Of a DNA stretch of 64,000 nucleotides, positions 32,262 through 43,800 are shown one piece after another. The translations under genes were made by a program, and so were the position numbers. Numbering within the stretch: the stretch's first letter is position 1; each line of letters begins with the position of its first letter. Origin of the DNA: Saccharomycopsis fibuligera x Saccharomycopsis cf. fibuligera (taxonomy: Eukaryota; Ascomycota; Saccharomycetes; Ascoideales; Saccharomycopsidaceae). Under the pieces are notes generated by a model. The model saw only the letters and a program-made list of their open reading frames with translations, was not told the origin of the DNA and made no database searches. Location of the stretch: the NCBI GenBank assembly GCA_001936135.1, contig CP012818.1, positions 1,054,001 to 1,118,000 on the forward strand, given 5' to 3'.

Positions 32262-33287
32262 TCAAGCCAAAATTTCATTATCATCACTAAACAACAAGTA
32301 CTTCAAAATATCACTCAACGTCAACACCCCAATCAATTTAGTTTCTTCATCAACGATAAACAAACGATGCAACTTCGATTTCTTTATTGTAGTCATAATG
32401 GTTGCTAAACTGTCATTCAATGTACATGTGTAAACTCCTTCGAAATCATCTGATCTTCTCATTAAAGCTTCACCAACACTAAGGGATAGGTCATTATACA
32501 AACCTGCTTTAATAAGTCCCAAGACATCGACTGCTTCGTAAACGTTAATTAACTTGTTGTTTTCATCCACTATAGGCACAGACGAAATATTATTATGGGT
32601 TAAGATGTGAATTACATTCAAAATTGGCGTTTGCAAATTAGCACTAGATAATGGCGTTTTATTCTTCTCAGTAATAAACCTGATATCCTTTAATGGTTTA
32701 AGAAGCATTCTAATTTCTTTGCAATTAAGAGAAACAAACTTAAGAATTCTGTATTGCGTAAGCACATTGACAATAATTTCTCTATGTGTGAGCTTGTCTT
32801 CATCAATGAGCGGGATTCTTCTAGCATTGGACTCAAGCATTTTTTCACAAGCTAAAAATAAACTGGTGAATGGTGGAATTGAGGAAGTTTCAATTTGTTT
32901 AACCCCGATACTTTTTTCAATTCCTTTGAGCTCATTCAATGTGAGCTGGTCAATCAATTGCATCCGGTCTGGATTTTGCAAATAGTATTGGATCACATTA
33001 ATGAAATCAGCTGAAGTTAACAATCCGGCAAATTTAGAAGTTTCATTATTCCATAATGGTGCTGACACAATACTGTTCTGTAAAAGTATATTGAGAGATT
33101 TCTTTACAAGAAGCGAAGTATCCAACACAATTAAGCGGAACGACACTGGCAACACATCGTAAGATGATTTGGACTTGAGAAAGAGGCGGATGCCTTGGAT
33201 TGCTTTGTATTGCTCCTGGTTGATGTACTTGATGGCGTCGCCTTGAGAAGCCTGAGAAATCTTGCTTTTGACCTGAGCTGTAGACAT
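32262..33287 (-). CDS. SNF4: AMPK/Snf1 kinase gamma subunit Snf4
   Basis: 341 residues from ATG at 33287; upstream codons are open only back to a GTG. Snf4 is the regulatory gamma subunit of the Snf1 kinase complex, which switches on alternative carbon-source use when glucose is scarce. It consists of four CBS (Bateman) repeats that bind adenine nucleotides. Strongly conserved blocks are SYDVLPVSFRLIVLDTSLLVKKSLN, SIVSAPLWNNETSKFAGLLT, THREIIVNVLTQYRILKFV and GLYNDLSLSVGEALMRRSDDFEGVYTC. Its length is close to the ~322-residue S. cerevisiae protein. It is divergent from RPC53. The coding sequence contains no in-frame CTG codon. Confidence 0.97.
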   Translation of the reverse strand: MSTAQVKSKISQASQGDAIKYINQEQYKAIQGIRLFLKSKSSYDVLPVSFRLIVLDTSLLVKKSLNILLQNSIVSAPLWNNETSKFAGLLTSADFINVIQYYLQNPDRMQLIDQLTLNELKGIEKSIGVKQIETSSIPPFTSLFLACEKMLESNARRIPLIDEDKLTHREIIVNVLTQYRILKFVSLNCKEIRMLLKPLKDIRFITEKNKTPLSSANLQTPILNVIHILTHNNISSVPIVDENNKLINVYEAVDVLGLIKAGLYNDLSLSVGEALMRRSDDFEGVYTCTLNDSLATIMTTIKKSKLHRLFIVDEETKLIGVLTLSDILKYLLFSDDNEILA

Positions 33288-33611
33288 TGTATTAACGGTT
33301 ATGGCTATATAGCAGTAACAGCGCGCTGAGTAGAAATGTAATGCTGTTAGTTGCTTTGCTATTTGTCTTCGCTTCTCTTCTGTCAATTGTTTTGTTTTAT
33401 TCCTGTCGTTTTCTTTTTGGCTGTCGATGTCTTGCTTATGTAACACACCTGTCAGCTGCAGACAGAAAACAGAAAAAAATAAAAATATTTCTGAAAATTT
33501 TCTACTAAATAATCACTAAAGCATACAAATAATACTACAACGATCCCAGTAGCAGACCCAGTATCTTGCTACTAAAGGACAATCAATTATTACTATATCA
33601 TTAAAAACACA
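33288..33611. promoter_or_regulatory. Divergent SNF4/RPC53 promoter region
   Basis: 324 bp between two divergent ATG codons. No specific factor site was recognised. Confidence 0.5.
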
Positions 33612-35039
33612 ATGTCTAATAATGCCCCCGGCGGCAACTCAGGCGCACCTTCACGCTTGGAATCCTTGAGCAGGCCAGCCAATGCTAGTGCCAATGCAGC
33701 AAGCAAACCGAAAGCCGGTTTGAAGTTTAGACCAAAAGTCGTGGCTAGAAGGTCAGAAAAGGACAGAGCATCGGATGCACCAGTGATAAAGCAAGAACAA
33801 GTGGCGAAGAAGTTTGATCGTGGCCGTGGTGGTGCCCGTGGCAGAGGTGGCAGAGGTGGTAGAGGAGGTCGTGGTGGACGAGGCGGTCGTGGTGGGTTCA
33901 TTAAAACTGAAATTGTTTCTTCTGGACCTTTGTCAGCAACTAACGCTGTGGGAGGAGGCGTTAGTGGTGGCGGTGGTGGTGGTCGTGGGGGTATATATGG
34001 TGCTGGAGGAGGCGGAGGTAGTGGCAGAGCAGCATCAAGAATGAATTCAATGTCACCAACACCGGAATATTTCACAAATTTGAAGAAAGAAGTGCGATCG
34101 AGAAGTTTAACGGCTGAGCCAGATAGCGATGAAGAAGATCCAACAATGATTGACTTGAATAAAGATTTTGACGTGGAAGATGATGAAATCACCAGCTTGT
34201 TCCCAATAAGACCATTGCAATTTACAAACCTTGCGGCACAATCAGACAGTTCTAGTGATTCATTGGTGGTAAAGTCTGAAGTTGAGCAAGTGAGATCAAT
34301 GTCACCAGAAGTGAAACCTGAAGTTAAAGCAGAAGAAACATTAGACTTGAGCAAGATACCAGAGACACCAAAGATTCAGCCGAAGGTTAATCTTAATGAT
34401 AGTGCAGAAGATGCCGATGATGATGATAATGAAGTGAGAATAATTAAGGACAATATTCAAATATTGAATTTGATCAATAAACACGCTGAAACTGAAGACA
34501 AGATTGTCAGACTTCCACAACAGGAGCAAGATGAAGAAGAAGTCGATTCTAAGGGAAAACTCAATAAATCCAAGGGCCAATTTATGATGTTACAATTACC
34601 TAATATTTTGCCAAAACTTGAAAGAAGTGCTGATGATATTATTGATGACAAGGAAGAAGAGGCGAAAACAAAAGCAGCAGCAGCAGCGGCCACCACAGCA
34701 GCACAAAAGGATGGAAAGGCAATGGCAACAGCTTCATCAACCAAACCAGAAGATGTAACAAAGACGCAAGATGGGAAAATTGGTAGCATAAAGGTACATC
34801 GTTCGGGAAAAATAACAATGAATGTGGGCGATGTATCATTCGACTTGATCAAAAGTGCAACGGTAGGATTCTTGCAAGATATATTAGTACGCCAGCTTCC
34901 GAAAAATGAAAAAAAGGACAAAGCAAAAACAAGTAAGGAAGATGAAGAAGAAATTGAAATAGAGAAAGAAGGGACTCTTTACCAGTTGGGCCAAGTGAGC
35001 CACAAGATTATTGCAATACCTAGAATTGAGGACGAGTAA
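33612..35039 (+). CDS. RPC53: RNA polymerase III subunit C53
   Basis: 475 residues with ATG at 33612. Rpc53 (Rpc4 family) forms the TFIIF-like Rpc37/Rpc53 subcomplex of Pol III, needed for termination and reinitiation. An N-terminal basic region contains GLKFRPKVVARR, then an RGG/Gly-rich block (about 75-140). The middle is acidic and low in complexity with an Ala-rich run. The diagnostic C-terminal domain has IGSIKVHRSGKITMNVGDVSFDL and TLYQLGQVSHKIIAIPRIED. The Gly-rich block is more extended than I expect in S. cerevisiae. The name rests on the C-terminal domain. Confidence 0.93.
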   Translation: MSNNAPGGNSGAPSRLESLSRPANASANAASKPKAGLKFRPKVVARRSEKDRASDAPVIKQEQVAKKFDRGRGGARGRGGRGGRGGRGGRGGRGGFIKTEIVSSGPLSATNAVGGGVSGGGGGGRGGIYGAGGGGGSGRAASRMNSMSPTPEYFTNLKKEVRSRSLTAEPDSDEEDPTMIDLNKDFDVEDDEITSLFPIRPLQFTNLAAQSDSSSDSLVVKSEVEQVRSMSPEVKPEVKAEETLDLSKIPETPKIQPKVNLNDSAEDADDDDNEVRIIKDNIQILNLINKHAETEDKIVRLPQQEQDEEEVDSKGKLNKSKGQFMMLQLPNILPKLERSADDIIDDKEEEAKTKAAAAAATTAAQKDGKAMATASSTKPEDVTKTQDGKIGSIKVHRSGKITMNVGDVSFDLIKSATVGFLQDILVRQLPKNEKKDKAKTSKEDEEEIEIEKEGTLYQLGQVSHKIIAIPRIEDE

Positions 35040-35395
35040 GTCATTTTTTCAATTTCCTAGTTTTCCATTTTCTCGCTTTTTTTTCTGTACAATATGTATA
35101 CATATATACGTAAATCACGCCTAGCATTTTGTTCCAATTTATTTTTACATTTTCTTTATCGAAGAAATGTTTTATTCTATTTGTTTTTAAATTTGTAATT
35201 TTTGATTACTTCGATAGGATATGACGCATGTTAATGTAGTAATATGTGCGTATCAGTCAGTTGCGAAAATTGGAAATTATTTAAAAAATAAACAAAAGCG
35301 ATGATGATGATGATGATGATGATGATAATAATGATAATGATGATCTGAATATAGAAAGAAGCTAAAAAATACTGGCACATCATACTAGCTATAAA
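35040..35395. other. RPC53 3' flank and AME1-like promoter
   Basis: 356 bp that includes a GAT-type trinucleotide repeat at 35300-35343 about 50 bp upstream of the next start codon. Confidence 0.6.
35300..35343. repeat. GAT trinucleotide repeat
   Basis: Nine perfect GAT units followed by interrupted AAT/GAT units, just upstream of the AME1-like gene. Confidence 0.9.
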
Positions 35396-37423
35396 ATGGA
35401 TAGAGAGGCTCGAAGAGAGGCTAGAAAAAGAGGTGCTGCGTGAGTATTCCTGAGACTGAGAATATATGATAAAGCATTTTATACACAATAATTATAATAC
35501 TAACTATCGCCAAAATACTACAGAGCCAGAATCGTCAGTGTGGACGAATTAGTGCTTAATGACAGTTCTAACGCATCGTCACCAGATTCCAGTAAAAGAT
35601 CTTCATCTCATAGAGGAATTGCTCTGCCTCGAACGTCATTATTTGTTCCGCAGACTCCGAATACCAGCAATGATGATCCAAATGTGACCCAAACTCAAAG
35701 TCGAAGTCAAAGCCAATCTATAGCGTCACGGATCCACAGCACTCCAAGAAGTACCCCTAGAAGACAAACTCCTACCTCTCGTACCAGAATGGCAAATATG
35801 GGGCCACGAGAGCGAGTTATTCCTATGTTTGGTGATACGAATGAAGAGACGTTAAAAGTAATTGATGATCGTGTTGCATCTGCGTCAGCAACGGAAACAA
35901 CAGATACAAACAAGAAAATAACAAATGAAGCAGTAACAAAAGCAGAAAAAGTAGCAAAATCATCATCTAAATCTAGGCAGCAAGCTGCAACTGCTACCGT
36001 TGCTACTTCCAATCAGTCCAAGAATATAAAAGTACCGAGACGTCAAACAACAACGAGTGTGAGAACGCCCAAGAGACAACATGTTGCTTCAACTAGTAGC
36101 ACAGCAGCAGTATGGTTCTCCACTACCCCCAAAGGCCAGGTTGTTTCTACTCCAAAAAACAAAAGGCTTTCATCAAGCAAGAGAGAACGACGACTGCTCA
36201 GTAGTTCTCTTAAAGCAACTAGACTGTTAATGGGACCAATAGCGACTAGATCAATAACAACAACTACACCACTGCGTGAGAAACGAGCATTACCAAGAAC
36301 ATTAAGAGAGAGGACGTTAAGAGCAAGATCACATGCAACTGCAAATACGCTGAGAGCAACAACGCCCAGAAAATACATTGACGAAACTAACGAATTTCCG
36401 GATGGGAGTGATAATGATGATTCTTATGCTGTAGAGGAGGAGGACCAGGGTCAAGAATTGGAAAATGGTGTGAATGGAGGGGAAAAGGAAGCCGGGGATA
36501 ACGAAAATACCAAGGGAGCTGTGATGACCACGAGCAAGATGAAATCTAAACAGAAACCAAAGGTTCAACAGAAGGCAGTACTGAAATCAACTTTAACTTC
36601 AAAATCAACTTCAAAACTATCATCATCAGTTAAACTTCTAGCAGGCCGCATATATAAAAGAAAACAGAAGCGTGCCAACAAACCAATTCCTTACGCAATT
36701 CGAAGAAGCACTAAGCATAAATCTGTTGAAGTCACAATAAATAGGCTCCTTAAGGATATTGGCAGCAGTAATACTATTAGGCCTGTTCAAATGAATGCAT
36801 TGGATATTGTTTCAAATACCATTATTTCGCATTTAAAAAATTATCAAGAGCGACATACTGCACCCAACTCGACAACAACGGTGGCAACAGCAACAGAAAC
36901 AGGAACAATAGCTGAAGGTCAGTTAAACAGCAAAAGACATGTATCCAAGTATTGCGAACTAGTATCGGACCACATGCTCAAACTTCTTGACCTTAATCTT
37001 TTAATTTCCAACCTAATCAAAGATCTTCGCTCCACCACTCAGAAGAAAGCGCAACTTCGGCAAAAGATATTCAAGACGCGGGAAATGAATTCCAAGTACG
37101 TAGGCCACAGGTTGGAGTTGATACGGTACAAGAATTTGAATTTGAAAATTAATGGGATCACATTGATGGAGTTGAGTCGGGATATGGAAAGACTCGGGCA
37201 GGTGGGGAGGAAGTTGCAGCTTCAGCTGGGGGGTGGCGGTTATGGTGATGATAGGTTGCTTGAAGAGAGAGAACAAATGCCACACGGCTCGGACCATTTG
37301 ACGATAAATGAAGCAAAGGGAAAATTATTGGACTTGAAAAATACTATCAACCCGGCATGGGGGATTTTAGATAAATTAAAATTGTTAAATAGTCAACTAT
37401 CCGAGTTGGATAAAAAGTTGTGA
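35396..37423 (+). CDS. AME1: Inner-kinetochore protein Ame1/CENP-U-like (2 exons)
   Basis: Exon 1 is 35396-35439 and exon 2 is 35524-37423; 647 residues. Ame1 with Okp1 forms the CENP-U/Q part of the COMA complex and recruits the Mtw1/MIS12 complex through its extreme N-terminus. Exon 1 encodes MDREARREARKRGA, which resembles the basic Ame1 start MDRDTKLAFRLRG, so splicing restores the Mtw1-binding motif. A long basic Ser/Thr/Arg-rich disordered region follows. The C-terminal ~150 residues are helical and coiled-coil-like (LDLNLLISNLIKDLRSTTQKK...), ending INPAWGILDKLKLLNSQLSEL, similar to the Ame1 C-terminus (DPYNGLLKKINKINENLS). It is about twice the S. cerevisiae length. Exon 2 alone has no ATG at its start. 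Assignment is by motif and layout; alignment should confirm it. Confidence 0.78.
35440..35523 (+). other. Spliceosomal intron of AME1-like gene
   Basis: Donor GTGAGT at 35440-35445, branch TACTAAC at 35498-35504, acceptor CTACAG ending at 35523; 84 nt. Joining creates a GCA codon across the junction and keeps the long downstream frame. Unspliced, exon 1 ends after 15 codons at TGA. Confidence 0.88.
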
Positions 37424-37840
37424 AATGGAAATTTGACAAAAATAATATTTAAAAAAACTAAATTGATCGGTGGCGTACTAATGAAAATTTTGGTTAATTA
37501 TTTGACTTATTTAATTATTTGACTTGTTTACTTATTTGACACACCTTGATATATATATATTCTCTACACGATGTAGTTTCTTGAAAAATACCGCCGTTTA
37601 ATACGTTAGAATTTTTTTAAAACCGATAAATAGTTATTATTTACATTATTTGAATTTTTCAAATACAAATCAGAAGGTATTAGTAGACACATGGTACATT
37701 CTAAACTATTTGTCAAAATACGTCAATAAAACTTTGAAATACAAAATACAAAATTTAGTTTTATCTCAACTAAAGGAAAAGTAAACTTTTTTCTTCTTCT
37801 CTCATGAATCAAGAAAAGATCCAGTAAATTATCAATCATT
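37424..37840. other. Convergent intergenic region
   Basis: 417 bp between the ends of AME1-like and NUP192. AT-rich; no gene is supported. Confidence 0.6.
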
Positions 37841-40800
37841 CTAAAAAACCCCTTTATAATCAGTCAAAGCGCTCAACAAAACAAACAAATCGCTCAACTT
37901 CACCAACCCAACATGTGAAATTTCTCCTTTGGCATAAACCTCATTCCCTAACTTGTCACCATTGCCCATAGTCTCAAGCTCAATCAACTGATGTCTTTTC
38001 AAAACTCCAACAAATAGCTTTTGATGCTGTTTTAACAAGTCTCTAACTGTATCAATGAGATGCTTGTTTGATGGACCCATGCTAACGAGTATGGCAGTCA
38101 CTAACTGAAACACTGGCACAAATAACTCAAATAGCGAAATTTTGGTGTTTTCGTTTTTATTATTTGAAATGTTGATATTTGCATCATTTTTCTTGCCTAA
38201 AGTCAACGGACGGTCCAAACTTAGCGAGATACGAACAAATGATTTATTATCTGCATCCACACTATACTCGTCCAATAAGATATCAAGACCCAAATCAGGA
38301 TCAACCTGCAAAAATGACAATTTTTGCAACGTTTTGAAGATGTCACATTGGACCAAATGATTGGACCCGGCTTTTGTCTCTGAGACTCGAATCAAGAAGT
38401 ACAATGTCGCTTTAAATGCAGTGAGCTCATAAAGTAGCGAGTCTAACGTGACACCGCTGTTGTTGTTCTTGGTAGTCAATGCTAGCAAATTGTCGGTTCT
38501 CTTGATGGATCTGATTAACGTCACTAAAAAGTTGTTCTGCACTAGATAATCAACCATAAAGTTGACTTTACTAGCATTACTCAAGCGGCAGAACGACTCA
38601 AGCAAAATCAAAGCAGTGATCCGGTTAGAATCATCACCATTGCTAATGTCAGTGCATATAATTTGCAAGAGTTTCTCATTTGACAATCTTATAACCTTGG
38701 CAATTTTACGAAAGAATAAGTCATGGCCAATCACCCAAAGTAGGTACTTATTTGTAAGAGCATACAAGTCAGAGCGTAAGCTGGGGATCAGAGACTTGTT
38801 GGTAATACCATTCAAACAAGTTTGAAACAACGGGTATAATCTTTCGTAAAGCAATGCTAGATCGGCATTTTCATTACCGTTATCACTGTTTAGCTTTTGG
38901 ATGGAAGCGACATAAACATCAAACATGGAAATACTCAACGAGATCAATTCTTTAGAGTAACTGATATCATAATCATAATAGCTATTGATTCTAGGAATTA
39001 TTAATTCAAACACTTGCAATGCAAACTTTGCTTTCAATTCATCATTTAATTTGTTATTTAGCAAAATGACTTGGATTAGCTGGACCCAAGAATGTAAACT
39101 AGCTAGCTGCGCTACTTTGAAATCCCTGCTTGCTTGAAGATTGACAACAAATTTGATAATGTGGTCTTTTTCCTTGAGAACTTCTTGTTGATTGGATGCA
39201 GGAATGACAGCTGGGGGAGCTCTGCCATCCAATGCTACTGCTGTCGGAACCATAAGACTGATATTACTGCTATTACTATTCTTGGCTTTTCTTGCCTTGT
39301 TTTCCAAATCTTGCCAAAATTTGACTTCTAGTTTATTGTCAGCAAGTTTCTTCTCGCTAACATATCTATTTTCAGAACTCAATCTCTTCAACAGTAAATT
39401 CAACGCCAAGTTCAAGATACTCAAATCATAAACTGGAACTAATTTCTTTGTACCATCTATGTCACTCAAATCCATAGCAGAGTCCAGCAATTTCAAAGCT
39501 CCATCATTATCTTGGTAAATTGATGCTAAAGTCGCAACATCAAAATACTTCAAATTGCTAGCAAGTAATGAGCCATCTGGATACTGCCTAATATTGAAAT
39601 CCAAAACGTCCAAAAACAGCAACAACTTTGGCGCATTATTGAGAGCAAAATTGTTAGTGCTTGAACTGTCAGTATTTATTAGTGAGTTCACTGCATGATC
39701 AATTTTCAATAATGATCCCTGATACGAGACTCTATTCAACTCCAAAATCAAGAATTGCAATAATTCGGATCTGTTTTGCAAAAAGGACAATAATGCACCC
39801 ATGCCGGTGGAGTAAATGGTAAAGTTGCTTCCATAATCATTGAAATCATTATTGAATACTTCATTTGAAAACCTAGTTTTTTCCAAATCAATAATTGGTT
39901 CATTCCTGATTAACTTTTCATAAAAACCGTAATTTTTCTCCAAGTGAGAAAGCACGAGACTCGAAGTGACGGGTTTCTTGCATAGTTTTAGCACAATTTT
40001 GAGGATCAATGAAGAGAGTCTTACTGACGAGTAATTGAGTGAGCTTGGCGAGCTGTGGTATTGCTCCAAGCATAGATCAAAGGTAGTCATTAACGAATCA
40101 AACAATGATCTTGGTGACGCAATAGTACCAAGCGCATTGTTTGAGCCTAATGTAAGCTTATTGAATGTGGATTGTTCAAAACCAAGCAAATACTCACCCA
40201 ACGTGATCTGCTGTTGAGATTCTGATAATCGAGCATCAATGAAATTCAAAATCTTCACTTTAAGCCTCAAACTTTCATCAACTAGCTTCAACTCGTTCTG
40301 AGTTTGCTGTTCTTCTTCTTCTTCATCCTCAACATCAGTAAATATAGCTTCGAATTGATCAACGAACGCTAATCTGATTCTTGTTGATTCGTCAATAGTC
40401 TCGAAAATAGTTAGCAATCTGTTGCGTTTGATCAATGGAAGACTTGAGGAGTTGCCAGATGCATATGCAGACGCATTATTAGGAACTAAAAATTGGGGTG
40501 ATTTGGCAATGAGATCCAATAATTCGAGACTTACTAAAGATATCGAAGCTAGATTAGAATTGACATATAATCCCAAATGGCCAATTGTTGGTAAATTGAA
40601 CGATAACGCATTGTAAAAAGTCTTTAATCCATGTGTACCGATGTCATGCGGCAAATAGAAAAGTTCGCCTGTGACACTGGTACCTGTTGCTGTTGATGAT
40701 TTGAATTTTTGTTGTTGTTGTTGTTGCTGTTGTTTTTTCATTGCTGGGAGCACAACATTAATGTATGTGTCCTCGAATTTCAAAATTCGTAACATGATAT

Positions 40801-43800
40801 TTAGCGCCAATTTGACAATTTGCACTGTCAAGTCATTGCTGTTTTTATCTGCAATTTCATCTTGTCCGATAGATATGCATTTGAACAAAACTTCTCTTAC
40901 TTTGTTGCTAAACGCATAATTCATCACCGCGGTAGCCGGGTTTTCTTTCAAGTACTCAACAAAATTGGCACCTTGGACAATCGCGTCCAAGTTGGAAATC
41001 CTAGCAGATCTGAAAGTTAATGGCAACAATGGATTAAAATATTTGAATGAATTCAATGAAATGTTGAGTATAATTGTCAAAAGGCTGTTTTTTCTCTTCA
41101 CGTCAAGGTTCTTGGAGGTTAAGTTGACGAAAATATCGTTCAAAAAGTAGTCAATGTATGGCCATATTCCTGCTTTTCTATAGCTTGCGCCAAGATTCTT
41201 TGGGAATGGTAAACCAAACCCTTCTCCATCAACATCATTACCAGTATAGAAATCGTCTTCATCTGTGTCTTTTTTAGCGGGTGTAGATGCAGACGGAGGC
41301 GACAACAAGACCTCAAACAAGCTAAGGAACCCGTAAACATCGTTGAATTCAAGGAAAATATTATTAAAAAAATTTCTGAACGATGGGGTCTTGGCATTTC
41401 TATTATTCACAGTGCTTAATTTATTCTTGAACACCCATTCGTCTAACTTGTTCCATATTTTGTTTTTTATCTTAATAGTTTCGTATGTTTGCGTTTGTGG
41501 AACCAATGCCTTGACGACATTCAAGATTAGTCCAATCAAGAACGTTTCACTCTTCATATTCGTGTGTGTTTCTGTATTGAAGCCACCTACTGCTGCGGCG
41601 ACGGCAGCAGCAGCTGGATTGAATGTACTTTTCAACGAAGCAATGTTGGTCAAGTTGTGCAAAAAGTCAAACAATACATCAAGTAGCTCAAAATTGTTTT
41701 TTTGATAGAAAAGTTCCTTGACAGTGGCATTGTTGAGAGCACTGGAATATATGAGTTTGAAGTAAGATGATAATTCAATGATTTCTTCCTCAGAGAGTTC
41801 TAAATCTTCAAGGGTGATATCGTTTTCTTTAGCCTTAAGATCGGAATTTGCAGTCGTGTTTGGGGCAGCGGTGGCGGCGGTGGTGGCGGTGGCAGCGCCA
41901 GTAGCCGTAGGGCCAGCTGCCAAATCTTTGTTACCAAAAAAAGTATGAAACGTTTGGATAGAAGATGATGGTAAAAGCAATTGGTTGTAAGAATTTTGGA
42001 ACTTGCTGATAAATTTCTCGTAGTTTTTATGGAACGTCAAGTTTTGACTTTTCAAGCTACTGAAGATGAAGTCCCACGATAACTTTGAGTCTTTTTTATC
42101 TTCAGCAACAGAAACAAGGGCTTTTGAACCGGTTAGAGAACTAGCAATGGTACTGTCAGCTCCGAGCAACAACTTGGAAGAATTTCCGTCATCCAAAATG
42201 TCATCATCGTTTAGGAACTCGTAAACATGCAACGCGTTTTCTTGATTTTCTGCCAATGCACTAAGAACAAGCAAAAAGCAAGACTTAATCAACGTGTTTG
42301 TAGTTTTAGCAATTCCCCAGTCAAGGAACTCCAAAAAGTTTGTATCCTCAGCTTCAACGTACTGTTTGTTCCAAATGTTTAGTGGGGTGGCTCTGTTGAA
42401 GAAATTAAAGTACATGATTAAGTAAAGTCTTTCCAAGTCTGCGTTTTCCGCAAGCTCATCAATTGTCAAATCAGCGCTGTTTGGATTTTTGATATTTGTC
42501 AAGTAAAAATCCTCCTCCGAGTCACAAATTCTGATGAGAATGTTTGAGAAGTTGCTAAGAAAAACACCTAGGAAATCATCAATGATTGCATGGAAGAGAA
42601 TTTTGGTGGTTTTATGGATTGCTAAGTTCAAGTGCGACTCCAAGTAGATTTTGGGATATGTGGTTCTTCTTTCACTGTCGAATAATAGACTGCTATTTCT
42701 GGAGCTGGTGATGAGTTCTTGTAGCTGCTTGGTTCTTTCCTCGTCAATGTCCAATACCTTTTTCGGGATGAGCTTGGGAATATGCTTCTGCAATAACGAT
42801 TGGATATCGTAGAACTGAACGTGGTTGAGGAGATACTGCGATGGGTCATTAGAGAAGACTTCGGAAGCAATCACCATTAACTGCTCCAAAGCGCCAAGTT
42901 TGATGAGCTTCAAGACCGATATTTGCATACTATTGAAGTAGGTGTCAAAGTTAGCCTGCTGCTGTTCCAAGGTGAACCACTCGCCCTGTAGCCAATTGGA
43001 CATGAAGCAGTAAAAGAAAAACACCACAGTGGCCTTGATCGGATGCTTGAGTAAGGTGGTTTCGATGTTCTTTGTGGATAGCTCGTTGTTGAAATACTCG
43101 TACAACTCAATGACACATTGCGTCTTCTGCTCGTGCTTAGTGATGGCTATGACGTAGCTGTACAAGCCGGGAAGGTAATGCAAGACGAAAGAGTCGTCGG
43201 CGTCAAAGCTGGCCACCAAGTGGCTCAAGATCTGTTTGAAGTGGCTGTTGCTTACAAAGTCGATATGGTCGTTCAGGACCAACGCGTAGAAAACCTGGCC
43301 CAACAACTGGTGGAAATTGAGCAAGTTGTTTCTTCTGAAGCCAAGTCTGGTCTTGAATTCTACCGTAGGCACGAAGTTCGGCTCCAAGATCTTCAGCTCG
43401 CGGAGGGACTCGTGGATCTGCTCGAGCTCTGCTTCAATGTGCTTGAACGAGCCAAGAAGGCTGTCTATCACGAAACCGCCGGCCCTCAGGTCCCGGAACA
43501 ACACGGACAACTGAGCCGGGGGCGCGGCGTTCACCAAGTAGTTGAAGATGTATATTATTGTTTCCTGTCTCTTGTAGTAGGCGACTCTTGCGGCGTCCAA
43601 CAAACTGGTGGTGAGGCTGTTTGCATCCTGAAACTTTTTGGCGTTCAAGAGGACCTCCGCGGCAACCAACTGGTCGATCTTGAGCTCGCTGGAGAGCTCC
43701 AACGCAAGCAAGACGAAGTCGTCATTCAACTCGTATGTCTGGCCGTCGCCGGCGGTGATCTTTTTTGTCTCGAGGGCGTTTCTGCTGGCCGGGTTCTCGC

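Noticed and set aside
33593-34354. 253-codon minus-strand open frame antisense to RPC53
   Set aside because: Pro-rich product arises from the complement of the RGG/Gly-rich coding repeat; a shadow.
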